Notes: a model not told the origin generated them from the letters alone. A stretch of DNA of 64,000 nt from Rhytidiadelphus loreus (GCA_947034895.1 OX344765.1:22883001-22947000); one strand, 5' to 3'; positions 10,501-23,065 are shown, counted from the stretch's first letter. Translations and numbers: made by a program.

Positions 10501-12563
10501 TTACGCAGCGACGGCTGCCTCCTCAGAGTAAGAATGTCCTTGATTGAAGTTGGGAGGCTTTGGGATGAGACCAAGCGTCTCAAACATCTGTCGGTCTGCA
10601 TCTTTATCATTATTTGGTGTTGTCAACAACTTCTCCCCGGTGAAGATTGAATTGGCTCCTGCCATAAAGCACAATGCCTTCACAAAGGCAACCCAACAGC
10701 CACATGGTAAATAAGCTAGACGAATTCAAAAGTAGAGAATCGAATGTCAAAAATTTAACATTCAAGAATAACAATGATAGATAACGTGGGAAAGTACCTG
10801 CTCTGGCTGAGAGAAACGCACACGTCCAGCTGACAACCGCACCATGGCTCTCGGCATGACAATGCGAGCGGTAGCAATCATGCGTACCATCTCCCAGACT
10901 TCCACTGGCTGTGGCAGACCACGGAAATTGGTTAAAACTACGTCATGGGAACGATACAGTCAAGGAAAGGAACCACCAAGCTTAATCTTCCCAAAGCTGC
11001 AGCAATTGACTGATGTCAAACGAGAATAGTGATATTAATTGTGACGGAAACATAACCAAAACAACAATAGAGAGATTCTCATACAACCTTTTGATTCTGG
11101 AGCGGGGTACCCTTCACTGCAAGGAGCGCGTTAATAGGAACACTTTCAGGGTGCTCTGGCAAGGTCGCTAAAGTGTGAAGCAGACCTACACGATCCTCTT
11201 CAGCTTCACCGAGTCCTATGATACCTCCTGCACACATAAGATACCGAAACAGACACGTTCGCAAATCAACAGATGAATATCACCAGCAGAAGAACGAGCA
11301 AAGCAAAACCAAATACACTTTCAGTTTAACAGTGAGCCTCAGGCTCTGAACTCTCAGCGAAGGAGGAATGGACACGGGGAAGAGATTCTGGATATGGCAC
11401 CTGAGCATACGCTAATCCCAGCGTCCCGAACCAGGGCGAGAGTTTTGAGTCGCTCATCATAAGATCGAGTGGTGATGACATTGGGATAATATTCTCGGGA
11501 CGTGTCCAAGTTGTGGTTGTAAGCAGTAAGGCCCGCAGTCTTGAGTTGCTCGGCTTGCTTCTGTTCCAACATACCCAACGTGCAGCAGACCTCCATACCC
11601 ATACCCCTGCAGCACAAGGAAAAACAGGGGCAGCATGAGACAGTCAATTTCACATTGAATTCTCACGCTCAAGCTCGTAGGCAAACAGTTGAAGGATAAT
11701 TTCAAGCAAATTCTAAGAGAGTAGAGGTGGGCGGCCATTACCGAATCTCCTTGACGTAGTCGAGGATCTGATTGAAGTTGGTTTTCCTGCCAACTGTGTC
11801 TCTCCAAGCAGCACCCATGCAAAACCTAGAGCTCCCTGCTTCCTTGGCCTAATGACAAGAAAAGAACGTCACATGGTCAGCAACCGACCTCATACTCATG
11901 TAGATGGGACCGGCTATGGTGAGAACGAAGCTGCTGCGTACCTTTTTCGCAGCTTCCAGAACGATGTCTTCAGAGAGCAGCTTTTGAGCTTGGACACCCG
12001 TGTCGTAGCGGGATGACTGAGGACAGTAGGAGCAGTCTTCGGAGCACCCGCCCGTCTTGATCGACAGCAATGTACACTGCTGCACTTCTCGCCATTTATG
12101 CGTGCTCTTGTGCACTTGCGCCTGACAAATAATTGAAGCCCAGCTTCTGTCAGAAACCAAGCAATTGCATTGCGAAACTAATGAAACTCCATAAAATCTC
12201 GTTCCCAAAGACGACGACGACAATGCAAATGGAAAATCATACCCCATAGAGCAGAAGATCCATCAATGGCGACTCGTAGATGGATTGAATCTCTTCTCGC
12301 CTCCAGTCGTTTCTCGGCTCACTCCGCATTGCGTACTCTCCAGCGAACGCAGCTGCAGACTCCTGACTCGAGGAAGCGAGCGATACCTCTGGTTCGCTGT
12401 GATACTTACGCTCCGCACTAGAACGCGACCGCGTCAACAAAGTGGGCGCAGCTGTGTCCCAGTTTACTGAATTGGAAGATGCAATCATCTGCTGCTGGGA
12501 AAATTGTGAGATTGAGGTCAATCGACGAAGAAGAGTAATGCGCGAACGCATTGCGACCGCCAT
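10501..12563 (-). CDS. BIO2: Biotin synthase, mitochondrial-type (radical SAM), 7 exons, 413 aa
   Basis: Biotin synthase inserts sulphur into dethiobiotin, the last step of biotin synthesis, in plant mitochondria. Exons, in transcription order, are 12563-12243, 12121-11942, 11848-11742, 11606-11401, 11227-11088, 10908-10798 and 10677-10501. All introns have GT-AG ends and join in one frame of 413 codons. The radical-SAM cluster motif CX3CX2C ([10 protein letters not shown]) gives C133, C137 and C140. The likely [2Fe-2S] ligands are C177 (FCMGAAW), C210 (EVCCTLG), C270 (VCSGG) and R342 (VRLSAGR). YNHNLDTS is at 232-239. The first ~90 residues are rich in Arg, Ser and Ala and fit a mitochondrial transit peptide. 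The start chosen is the first in-frame ATG after an upstream stop at 12614-12612. The protein is somewhat longer than the ~378-residue Arabidopsis form, mostly at the N terminus. Confidence 0.95.
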
Positions 12564-13529
12564 GGCTGCGAATCGATTGCACAAACTCCTCGAATGGCAC
12601 CAAGTTTTACCCTAGAAAACCTAAATTCAAAGAGAGAGATTCACCAAACACAGAAACTAATTTCAAATGCATTCAAATCAATGCCATGGTGATGCTGCTA
12701 CTGCAATTACGTAGCTGTAAGTTGGTACGATATCGAATCTCCGGGAAGAAGCTCTCGCAAATCCTCAATCGTTGAGGGGGTCACTGGGTTTAGAGCCGTA
12801 GCTGGAGTTCTGGAGAAGACGACGAATTATGGACGGAAACCGTCGTGGCGACGGTGACTCCGAGGCGACGGAGCGTTCGACCGTCGTCGGACGGACGGAG
12901 CTTGCTGTCTCCTAATAAGGTAATAGCACCTAAAAGCGATATTTTTTTTGTTTTCAAAGATCGAATGAAACAAAAAAAAATAATGAGATTATTAGTGAAC
13001 TCAAGAGAAATGCAACCCAAGAGATTTTGTAATTTTCTAATGTTCTGGTAATATTTTACAAATTTTCAAAGTTAGGAACTCAGCCAATAGTCAATACATA
13101 ACACTAGACTCACTTTAAATGGTCACCCTTGAAGCACAAAATGTCTCAACTTTCATTGCACTAGTAGAAACAAGGTTTGCATAGACTAAGCTTTTAAAAC
13201 CCACACTTCTCCTCACCTCTCATTGGTTGCTTTTGAAACATTGAGGTGGTTTTCAATCATGAAAGTATTCATTCAAGGTCATTTTTAGGTGTAATATGAG
13301 AAACTAGAAAGTGTTGCAATTAGCTATTTTTCAATTATCAAGGGAAAAATTAGTGTTACTAGAAAATTTTGTTTGTATAGAATTGAAACAATCAAATAAT
13401 CTTTCAATTACAATAATTTAAAATAGAGTATATTTGGTGTCACACTCATTATTAGGACATATCAATGTACACAAAAAATTTGTATATAGTATCATAGACA
13501 ATATCATAGACACTAAATGTTAAATATTA
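12564..13529. other. Biotin synthase promoter region and spacer
   Basis: The first ~350 bases are gene-like in composition and must contain the biotin synthase promoter. On the plus strand 12829-12919 reads as a G+C-rich open stretch ending in a good donor (AATAAG|GTAATAG), but no continuing exon was found. After about 12940 the DNA returns to A+T-rich spacer. Confidence 0.4.
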
Positions 13530-14096
13530 CTCCGTCCGTCCCATAATGATCTTCTTGTTGGCTCTGATATTTTGTCCCAAAATGATCTTCCTATTGCATT
13601 TGTGATGTTGCAAATTGGTCATATTCAATTTTCGATTGCTCTCTAGGATCAACAAAACAATTTTGAGGAATAGATCCCCCTCCATCCATTCAATCATCAA
13701 TCAAAAGACACATGAAATGATTCAAGGGGTCAATCAACATTGTTCAATTTTATTTTTTGCATCTCTCTGAGTATTGTCTAATTGAAGGAGAAGAAACTTT
13801 TGGAGTCAATATTGAGGTCCACACATAGGCTTTGGCTTATTCTAAATGCCCATAAAATTATAACCTCACACTCAACAACTAAATGCCCACTAGTGCTATT
13901 TAAAAATGCCCCAAAAATTCTACTTTTCAATAATTAAAAACTGCACTTTGAAAAAGGCTTCTAAAGTCAATGTTTGCAGGACACTAAGAATATACTAAAC
14001 TCTACCTACCATGCGAAATGGGTCTTTAAAAAGCTATTTTTAGCCTTAATCTAGAACATTTTGTCGAACAAGAAGATCATTTTGGAACAGAGGGAG
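13530..14096. mobile_element. Stowaway-like (Tc1/mariner-type) non-autonomous element, 567 bp
   Basis: The left end CTCCGTCCGTCCCATAATGA then tcttcttg is mirrored at the right end by caagaagatcat then tttggaacagagggag. Both ends are directly flanked by TA (13528-13529 and 14097-14098). The CTCCGTCC start and TA duplication are typical of plant Stowaway/mariner elements. The interior has no long open frame. Confidence 0.88.
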
Positions 14097-17000
14097 TATA
14101 AGTATTGATACCATTCTTAAGTATTATATTTAGTTATGCTTAGTAATTTTGTCATTGATGCACATGTTATAAAAAAAAGTGGATTTGGCCATAACATTTT
14201 TTGTAAGTATATTTACAAATATAGTCATTTGCAAAATTATCTATATAATATTTTTACTAAATACAATTTTAGTGTGAATCAATCACAAAGGTAGTCAATC
14301 AAAAGTGATTCAATAACTAGATGAATAGGTGCATTCTTTGTTTCAATAAGAATTATAAAAGCCATTCATTAAAGTTTTTTGCCTTATGAAGCATTATTGG
14401 ATAAAAATAACCAATTTTCTTCATCTTTTGCATAAAATGAAGGTTAGTGTTTTTTCATCCTTTAGGCTTAAATATTCTTTCAATACTCCTATTAGTGACC
14501 TCTAATTAATACTTGCGTAGTTTAAAATTTTGAAATCAATTTCTTCAATTTTTACAAAATATTTTTTCTTAAATTTAAAATTTAGAACTTTATAGCTTTG
14601 TGAATCTATAAATTTATAAATATTATATTTTTTATTTTTTATTTAATTGAAATATGTTAATTATTTCTATAATTTTTTAAATTTACTAAATCAATAATAT
14701 TAATTTGAAGGATCATCTTGAATTTGAAAGGCCACAAAAAATAACCTTATTGTATTGATAGAAGGTTTTGTGACATTTCATATTTAGATTTAGGACTTTG
14801 TTGCTTTCATTGCTTGCAATTGTGACCAATATAAAATTCTTGAAGATTAATCTTTTGAAAATTTAAAATTTAAAAGTATTGAAAGATTGAAACTTTTTTA
14901 TTTTATAAATTCATGAATTTCAACAAAATTTAAAATATATATACATTTATAAATTAAAGTTAAAAAATTATTGGTTATAATTTGAATTGTCAAAATTATA
15001 TATTTAAAAAAATTAAACTTAAAAATTTTAAATTTATTAAATTTGTAAGTATACAATGTACCCAAAAGATGCAAACATTTGTTTCCCCCCTCTCCAAAAA
15101 AATCAAGAGCTATTGATCTCTCTTAAGAAAAAAAAATTTCCCTTCTCCAATATTATTGATCTTCAAAAAACATCCACCGTTGATCGAAAATGATCGTGGT
15201 TGTCAGATACATATACGTATATAGACTATAGATATGGAATATACGACACATATGCATACTTCAGATACATATATGGAATACAAGATATAGATATGAAGAT
15301 GTACAAATGAAATAACCCACATTGAATGGTGGTAAAATTGTCTGCCAGAAATACAAGGGCTGACTAAGTGGGAGACGAGGTGGATCATTTGGTGATAGTT
15401 TGAATATCCCATTTGGAAAAATTAACAACAAAATTTAATGGAATGTTGCCATGTGGATCCCTTTTTAAAAATCCACAACATTTTGGTTGGAAATTGACAT
15501 TTCTTCACAATAAACTCAAAAGATGCAACATATTAATCATTTTTATTATATTGAAATGATTTAGCATTTGTTTTAATTTTTATTGTATAGCATTTTACAT
15601 TATATATATTGTTGCTAAAAAAATAAAGTGTTGGACACCAAATCACAAATCCCTTGAACCTAGGTACATCATTAGCGGTTACTTTAGAAACAACATGAGA
15701 CCTACTATAGGGTACATTTGAAATGTCGAAGTTAATAATTTAAAAAATATTTAAGTTACTATAGCATCAAATTTTTGAAGCATATTGTATTATAACTACT
15801 ATACAATATATAGTAATGGTTCATAGTACATTATTTGTAAATCTACCCAAAAGATAGTCTAAAAGTAAGAGGAAGAAACCGCATGAGGAGCTTACATTTT
15901 CTATTTGTAAATAGATGAATTAATGAGCAACATCTCATTTTAGGTTGTTATTTGTTCATTATATGATGTTTGTATATGTACTATTTATATAGGTTGTATT
16001 CAATAATAGTTAGAGTGTTCATGTTATACTAATCAACCCTAAAACTGTGTATATATGGATTATAAGATATCTGAGACCTTAGATGTCCAAAAACTAATTC
16101 CAAAATTTATTTTGGAAGACAAAATTTTAAACTTTTTTCCAAACTTCAAGGGAAAACGTCTTCTAAAAGAAATCTATATATAGTATTATGGAAAACTATT
16201 AATGTCTTTATATTCTTTGTGGGGTCTAGTAAGTGTTGTTTTGTAACTTTAATTGTTTTATTATGAATTTTTGTAATGTTGACCATTTTGCTATTAATAG
16301 CTTTTGGATTTTCAACTCCTTTTTTGCTTCTATTTTGTCAAAAAAATTGAATCAATATGGATTTAGTATAGGTACAATTGAAGACATTGAAGATGCTCTA
16401 AAGTTAACTTGGAAAAGAAAAAGGGAGCAAGGTTTTTGTGCATGAAAGTGACACACACAAAGTCTCTATGTGGATTGGCCCAAGAAGTTGTCCGAATAGC
16501 AACTCAGTGAGGTTTTTGCTAACAACTTGAAATCCATCCTTGAGATGTCTAGGTTAAGTAAAGCAAGCATTACCTTTTGCAATTGTAGGACTATGAGGGA
16601 AGCACAAATGGTCCAAGGCTCTCTATCTCAATGGAATCAATTAGATGAAGACTTCTTTAGATTTAGTTTCATCAATTCTAGTTTTTTTCCTATATATTCA
16701 TTACTTCAAATATCATCTTTTGTTGAGTAGTTTCATTAAGACATAGATGTGCATAACATTAGCTTATTCTTAAGATGTGAAAATCGATATCTTTATCTTT
16801 TTAACAATCTCACAAACTCTCTATAATTTGTGTCAATACTATTATGGCTTAGCTACCTCAAACACTATAGAAAATCTTTTGTAGTTGAGAGAGTTCCATA
16901 TTAATTACATAAACAATCAATCAATTTAATTGACCTTGAATAGAATGTTTTCCTTTAAACATCATTCTTGACAATAGTTGGTAAAATAATTGGATCATTT

Positions 17001-17328
17001 TCTTCTTGCCTTGTCTGGTGTCGTATGTCGCTAATTTGAAATATAAATTGAATGTGCACTCATTCTTGGTGATAATCTTGTAAGACCCACTTGTTCCTTT
17101 TTTAGTTATATACAAATCGATAAGCTCACAATATCTCTTCACTACATTGATAAGTAGGCTAAATCTCTTGTCAAGTCAACAATTTGTGTTTCAATTATTC
17201 TAGCTAGTTCAAAACAATTGAAATTGCTTTTATATGGCAAAAAAACTTAGTTGAAGTCAATAACCAACATATTTACAACAACTCTTTTTTAATTAATCTA
17301 ACTCTTCCATGAGCTTTTACATGAAATT
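14097..17328. other. A+T-rich spacer
   Basis: No gene is recognised. At 15190-15300 there is an imperfect run of atacatata/gatatgga units. Plus-strand frames at 16233-16445 and 16527-16730 have slightly protein-like stretches (KLNQYGFSIGTIEDIEDALK), but nothing identifiable; they could be relics of a mobile element. Confidence 0.35.
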
Positions 17329-17870
17329 ATGGCTTTCTTTAAAGAACCAAAAGAACTATTCAAAAAACTTCAAAATGGATTGTGGAATGAATTGTTGGAT
17401 GGGATCATGAAATTGGTATTGGCATGGCTTCCTTTACTTTCCTTCTTTCGAGTGTGGCCTGTGTATGCAAGAAATGGTACAACATCATAAAATCTCAAGG
17501 ATTTCTTGATGCATATTCTTGAGTGCCTCTACATTCTACAACCACCTTCTTTCTTTCACTTGATGACAATGAATGGAGTGTTGTTGGCAACTTTTCATGA
17601 TTCCACCATCAATCACTGGCAATGCTTGTCATTGGATTTGATTCTAGTCAACAAGCTTAGATCCATGGTGGAAGTGGTGGACTAATTTGTAGTCAAAGAA
17701 TAGAAAATGAATCATTGTTTTTTTCAGTTTGTAAATTCACTCACCAAGACATAGAAAGATTTGTCATCCATGCCCCATAGACACTCCTTCAAGGTGAAAA
17801 CCAACCCAATACTATTCTTGCACCTACTCTTGCACAATAGACTTTCCTTAAAGCATTCCTCCAAATTGTC
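17329..17870 (+). pseudogene. F-box (kelch-type) protein pseudogene
   Basis: From the ATG at 17329 the frame reads MAFFKEPKELFKKLQNGLWN and then ELLDGIMKLVLAWLPLLSFF, matching the start of an F-box with the usual LP..SFFR context. Just after it, one strand slip moves the expected continuation (VACVCKKWYNIIKSQGFLDA) into another frame. Further downstream are fragments typical of the associated C-terminal region, such as GGLICSQRIENESLFFSVCK and FTHQDIERFVIHAP, again in shifted frames with stops. F-box proteins normally recruit substrates to SCF ubiquitin ligases. This copy cannot encode one. The family call is strong; the exact subfamily is inferred. Confidence 0.75.
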
Positions 17871-17872
17871 AT

Positions 17873-18013
17873 TTAACCCTTAAATGACACTCAAGTCAAA
17901 AAACTTCCGATGGATGACTTCACATTAGAAACAAAGAATGCACCAATTGATTCAATAATTAGAGCATTTTGATGACTACCTTAGTCATGGGGGTTGTGTC
18001 CTTCAAGGGTTAA
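17873..18013. mobile_element. MITE family C, short copy
   Basis: TTAACCCTTAAATGACACTC at the left is mirrored by gtgtccttcaagggttaa at the right. The element is only about 140 bp and lies immediately upstream of the mago promoter. Confidence 0.65.
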
Positions 18014-18217
18014 CCGTCCCCAAACTTACAGACTTTTCAAATACCTCTAATAATCAGAAAAATATAGTTTTCGACGGATGAATGAAATCTACTCACTGAT
18101 CGGATGAAACTGGGTCTCCGTCTTCAGTTCGTCTCTCCCGTCATTAGAAACTTGGTTTGTGCTATTGAAAACCAAGGCTAACGCTGTGTGTAGAATTTTG
18201 CCGTGGACAGGGCAGCG
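18014..18217 (+). promoter_or_regulatory. mago upstream region (promoter/5' UTR)
   Basis: Only about 200 bases separate the family C MITE from the mago start codon, so the core promoter and 5' UTR lie here or partly within the MITE. No TATA box is evident, which is common for housekeeping genes. Confidence 0.4.
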
Positions 18218-19858
18218 ATGGCGGCCGTTCCCGCCACTACTGAAGAGGAGTTTTACGTCCGCTACTACGTGGGTCACAAGGGGAAATTCGGCCATGAGTT
18301 TCTGGAGTTTGAGTTTCGTCCCGATGGCAAGCTCCGCTATGCCAACAATTCCAACTACAAGAACGACACCATGATCCGAAAGGAGGTCTTCCTCACTCAG
18401 GCCTCACTGAAAGAGTGCCGCCGAATCATCACTGATAGCGAGGTATGTGTGTGTGTATTCATGTCTCCACGCTGTCGTTTTTTTCGTCTGATTAGACGTT
18501 TGTAATGATTCTTAGCGCATTAAGGGTTGCGTATTCGAATTAGGGTTCATGGCATGGGACACGTACTTGTTCGAGTTTGTGAGGAAGAATTATGGAAAGT
18601 GCGATTTCGATCGCGTGGGCTGGTTAGTAGGTTATTGGATCCTCGTAAATCATAAACCCTACGGAGCGGAGCAAGTTCGGTTTGTGATTTGTATTTACCG
18701 CGTAGGCCTTTCCCTTCAGGGTTGATTTCTATTTAGGGTTAGGTCATTTTTTATTACATTAAGTTTTTGGTATTATAAATTTCCTAAGGTATGTATTAAT
18801 CTAATGCACAAGTTCATTTGATTAGTGTAGGGTACACTGATTGTTTTATATCGTATTTTTCTCCCAGAAATCATTTCACTTATACTTGTTTAGCGGCTAC
18901 TGAGAGCTGAAGGGAGTATCTCCTTTGCCTTGCAGTCATAAAGGCATAAAATATTGGAAAATATTTCTTAGAAAAATGCGATTTAAAACAATGAGTGCGT
19001 CTTGCACTGATTGAATTTACCTTGCGTAGTGTTTCTTGTTGACTTTGGTTTTTAAAATCTCGGTCTTTAGGGTTGTTCAGTTTTGAATCGTTTAGGTACT
19101 ACCGTAATGTTATAGGAAACGGTTCTGTTCAGTGCTTATCCCCCCCCCCTCTAAAAACCAAGATGCCCGTTTAGCCTCATGTTTTTTTGAGCAGTTTCGA
19201 GTAGGTCATATGGTATTTTCTGACTTCCCCATGCAATGTTTTCAATTGATTCCGGTGACAGCTGATTTGGCCCCATCTGAATTACATGTTTCATAATATG
19301 ATTAATCGAATTTTCTTTTAAATGGATGAATTCTTGGTGCTTTTTGGTGGTAACACCGATGACTGATTTGTATGTCGTGGGACTTTCAGATATTGAAAGA
19401 AGATGACAACAATTGGCCAGAACCTGATAGAATTGGAAGACAAGAGCTGGAGATTGTGATGGGGAACGAGCACATCTCATTCACTACGTCGAAGATCGGT
19501 TCTCTACTTGATGTACAGAGCAGCAAGGATCCTGAGGGTCTTCGAATTTTTTATTATCTCGTCCAGGTATCTTATTTGGAACATTTTCTAAGATTAGCAC
19601 GAGGATCTCTTCGGTGGGTCACTGTATCGTAGCAAAGTTACAAACTCTCGGTGGTTTTGCGAAGGCTTTGCTACAGATTTATTCTGTTAGAACCCCTGTA
19701 GATGTAATCATAGTTTGTGTAGGCTGTTGGTTATGTGTAGAATTTCTGGTGGCCTGTTTTTGTTTTCTAATGCCGTTTGTGTGACTGCTATTTTGCAGGA
19801 TTTGAAATGCTTCGTTTTCTCCCTTATTGGTCTGAACTTCAAGATCAAACCCATTTAA
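18218..19858 (+). CDS. MAGO: Mago nashi homologue, exon junction complex core, 3 exons, 153 aa
   Basis: Mago pairs with Y14 and locks eIF4A3 on spliced mRNA as part of the exon junction complex, acting in the nucleus and then the cytoplasm. Exons are 18218-18442, 19390-19566 and 19799-19858, all with GT-AG introns in phase 0. They give 75 + 59 + 19 codons. The protein starts [20 protein letters not shown] and carries the hallmark [20 protein letters not shown] (22-41), [19 protein letters not shown] and [11 protein letters not shown], and ends GLNFKIKPI. It is essentially full length, compared with about 146-150 residues in other eukaryotes. The start is the ATG at 18218; an in-frame GTG at 18203 is not needed. 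Intron 1 is long (947 bp) and intron 2 is 232 bp. All conserved blocks are present, so the gene appears functional. Confidence 0.97.
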
Positions 19859-21478
19859 CTTGTATGGCGAATAGAAGGGCTGCTTTTTACTTAGGTCGGA
19901 TGTCCTTATTGTTGGACAGTTAGTGTTCCCAAATCTACTGGACTTGACATAGAAATGTAGTCAGTGAGAGAAGAAACCAAAGTTAGGGGATACACAATCG
20001 AGTTGCTGTGCATGCGAAGGAATTATGCGTCGCAGTTCGCCTGTAAATCATTAGCGAACACGCACGGCTATAACCATTGTATTCGATCTCATAGCTCGAA
20101 TCCGACTTTCAATTTTTTATCTTGTTAATGTTCTGTTAAGTTCGGTGTGATGAGAATGCAAATTTGCTCACATCTTGATTGCGAGTCTATATATTACCGT
20201 ACTCAGGAGTGGTCCTTGTGTAAGGGCTTTCTCTGCCTATGAGGAGAAGCTTTTTATGGAAACATGCTTTCAGAAAAAGGACCAGCCAGCGTGCAGGAAT
20301 TGACTTTTTTTTTCTTGCGCCTAGCATAGCAGAGGATATTTCAAATTCATGAATGAGGAGTGCACCAGAATATGATGCGAAAGTTTTACAGATCGGCATG
20401 GAGTCAGGAAGTTTCTCGGGTCAAGTACCTTACCTCAACCATTTGATTTCCAATATATTAAGGTATTATTAGATTCGGTCAACAATCAACACATGTTTGC
20501 GACTTTGAGGTAGTCTTTCGACCTCCTAGTACCTGAATGGAATCAATCGTCTCCGCATCACTGCACGTATGCACGTACAAATGCGTCAACTTCGGAATAT
20601 GAGAGTACAAATTATTGATTATTTTGAGAAAGACTATTCGAGGACCATGCCAGCGTCCGAATCCAGGTCAGTTATATAAGTATTCAGGATGCGTAACTAT
20701 GCCCCAATACTATTTCATTAAACACTCTTAGTTTGTCCGTCACAGAATCCAATAACGTAGTAGCCAAGATATCGAAAATGCACTGTGGATTCCGAGACTT
20801 TGAACTTCGTCAACTTCAGGAATACTAACTTCAGGAATACTAGGGTTGAGAGCATGGCCACCCTTACGCACTACAGTAGGGGTCTGACACACTTCCAATG
20901 TGGATGAAAAGTGTTATGGGCCCTCACAATATTCTCTTGTCACTCAATCCCACAGTGTCAAGGGAATGGCCCTTGAAATCACTGGTCATCCTAAGTTCAG
21001 TTGTTTTATCCCTTATTCTATTTTATGAGTGGTCACTCAACTATTTATAGGTTTTATTTGGTGAGGGAGGTGAAGGACAAGGAAATTGGGGGCTCTTCAA
21101 AATTAAACAGAAATTTGAGTGTGCCAAGTTTGGTGAATAAGGATATGGAAGCTCTATGAGGAGGGATGTGCACAATCACCACTATCCCAAATGCAACTCC
21201 TCTGTAGATTACATGATAAGCCTAAAACCTAGATATTGATTATACAAGTCAAAACATGGGGGCCAAGCCCTAATGTCATGTTTGATCCGTAAAGTCTATT
21301 GTCCTTGGTTTGTATCTATGTTTGTATTTGCCCTTGGTTGTTTATTGGTTGGGGCTTGTATTTTTCTTCTCTACAATGAACTTGTTTGTTTGTGTCAAAA
21401 CAAAAACATGGAGGATCAACAAGTGAGTCTAATTGTGATTTTGATATTCATAGTGACAATAATTTTAAAATTCATAAC
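19859..21478. other. mago 3' flank and spacer
   Basis: Composition stays gene-like to about 21000, then turns A+T-rich. No open frame is convincing. A tRNA-like stretch near 20050-20120 was examined and rejected because its T-arm does not pair. A short direct repeat (aacttcaggaatacta) lies at about 20813-20841. Confidence 0.4.
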
Positions 21479-21993
21479 TTAACCCCTAAAGTCCCAAGGC
21501 CATTTTTTTGCCAAAACCACTCAAAAACTACCACTTTTGCTATGATAACCTATGAAATAAAAATTTAAAATAATTTTTAGAATCTAACCGTAGGATCTTG
21601 TTCTACACTTGTCTTAGATTAGGTGATAAAAAATTTACGATGTTTGACCGTATAGATTGGAAGATATTAGCATTCAAGGTGAAAGAAAAAAAATTCTTTC
21701 AAGAAGTTGCTATGATTGCCCACAAAACAAGAAACTCCATAACTTTCACTTCACTAATCCAAATGGAATGAATCAAAGTTTCATATTTAGAAGAAACATA
21801 TAATCTACAAGAAAAAAAATATTGAAATTTTTTCTCCTGGGTATCGATTGGAATAAAATTATATTCCCAGAAAGCTCATAAGTTTATCTATCTTATGATA
21901 AAGTTTCAAAAAAATTCAGTAAAAATTGAGATCATAGGAGCCTACCCGAAATCCATTTTGTCCCTCGTAGGGACAATGGGACTTTAGGGGATA
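21479..21993. mobile_element. MITE family C-like element (TTAACCCC type, about 515 bp)
   Basis: The left end TTAACCCCTAAAGTCCCAAG is mirrored on the right by caatgggactttaggggata. The interior has no open frame of interest. The terminal pattern TTAACCCNTNAANGWCC links it loosely with the other family C elements, though it is longer. Confidence 0.7.
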
Positions 21994-22542
21994 ATAATAC
22001 AATATCCAAGTAATGTATACTAAAGTGAATTGCAATCTTCTTTCACTTGCCAATAAGATCTAGTATAAATAATTTATGTTAAACAATAAGAATAGTCACA
22101 ATACTATAGAGACCTTCAGCAAATTCCAAAAGGGTTTTACTTGTTCTAATTAAAGTTAGGATACAAACTTGTCAACAAGCTTGCTAAAGAGAGTGATCCA
22201 TATTCTAGAGCTCTTGGTATTTACTATTCATTTCCAAATTTGGAGATAGAGTTTGCGGTAATTTCCCTACCTTAACTCTCCCTAATAATAATTGTATTTG
22301 TACACTATTAGTGACAATTATTGTTGTCCTAATTACTATTGCATATCACACCATTATATATGGAAGTCATGAGGAAGTCAATGATATTTAACATTGAAAA
22401 GACAAAACCTATCACCAAGGTATTTTACCAATAAAGATCTAATTTTTATGGACAAATAGGTGCATTCTTCATTTCTACAATAATCTTAAAAATCATCCAT
22501 CACCTACTTTTTGGCTTAAGCATCCTAATTAACCTTCCAAGG

Positions 22543-23065
22543 TTAGCCCTTGAAGGACATTTTATGCCCCTTGGGCCTTCTATCTAAATAATAATAGGAA
22601 CCTCACTTTTCAAAAATTGTTGCATTAGTTTTCTCCTCCTCCCCATAGACATCTATCGAATGCAGTTCTCTTTTTGCGAGGTTTTGACCGGTGGAGGGGA
22701 TAGTGTTCTTGATCATAGGTCAAGGCAGTTTGAGTTGAGAGCGGAACTCGTTACAAACCCTATCTGAAATTGCCATCTAGTAGATCACTTGCCCCATCTA
22801 AAACGACTCAAGGAGAAACAAATATTTCGTTAAAATGGCAAAATATTTCACACAAACTTGGCACTTTTAGGTTCAGACCTTGAAATTTGAAATGTATATC
22901 TCTCCTAGATTTCAGGCCGAGTAGTCTGAAATCTACACTAGACCTAGAAATTGAATGAAAAAAGGGCATATGATTACCGCCATTTTAACGAAATGTCTGT
23001 TCAGATTTCTCGGGCTACCCCCTAAGGAACAAAAATGTCCTCTAAGGATTAAATCTACCAAGGGT
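22543..23065. mobile_element. Family C-like element hosting a nested MITE
   Basis: The left end ttagcccttgaaggacattt then tatgcccctt resembles the inverse of the right end (aaggaacaaaaatgtcctct then aaggattaaa). Inside it sits the separate TTTCGTTAAAATGGC element at 22823-22996, so this is probably a nested insertion. Terminal similarity is imperfect. Confidence 0.5.
22823..22996. mobile_element. MITE family E, copy 1 (TTTCGTTAAAATGGC ends)
   Basis: ATTTCGTTAAAATGGC at the left and its exact complement GCCATTTTAACGAAAT at the right bound about 174 bp without coding capacity. The same termini occur at 42317-42561. Confidence 0.75.

Noticed and set aside
18089..18295. Minus-strand frame antisense to mago exon 1
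   Set aside because: It is a shadow of the conserved mago exon on the other strand.
20041..20125. tRNA-like sequence with gctcgaatccgac in the mago 3' flank
   Set aside because: The putative T-arm does not form a 5-bp stem, and no acceptor stem pairs, so it is not a tRNA.
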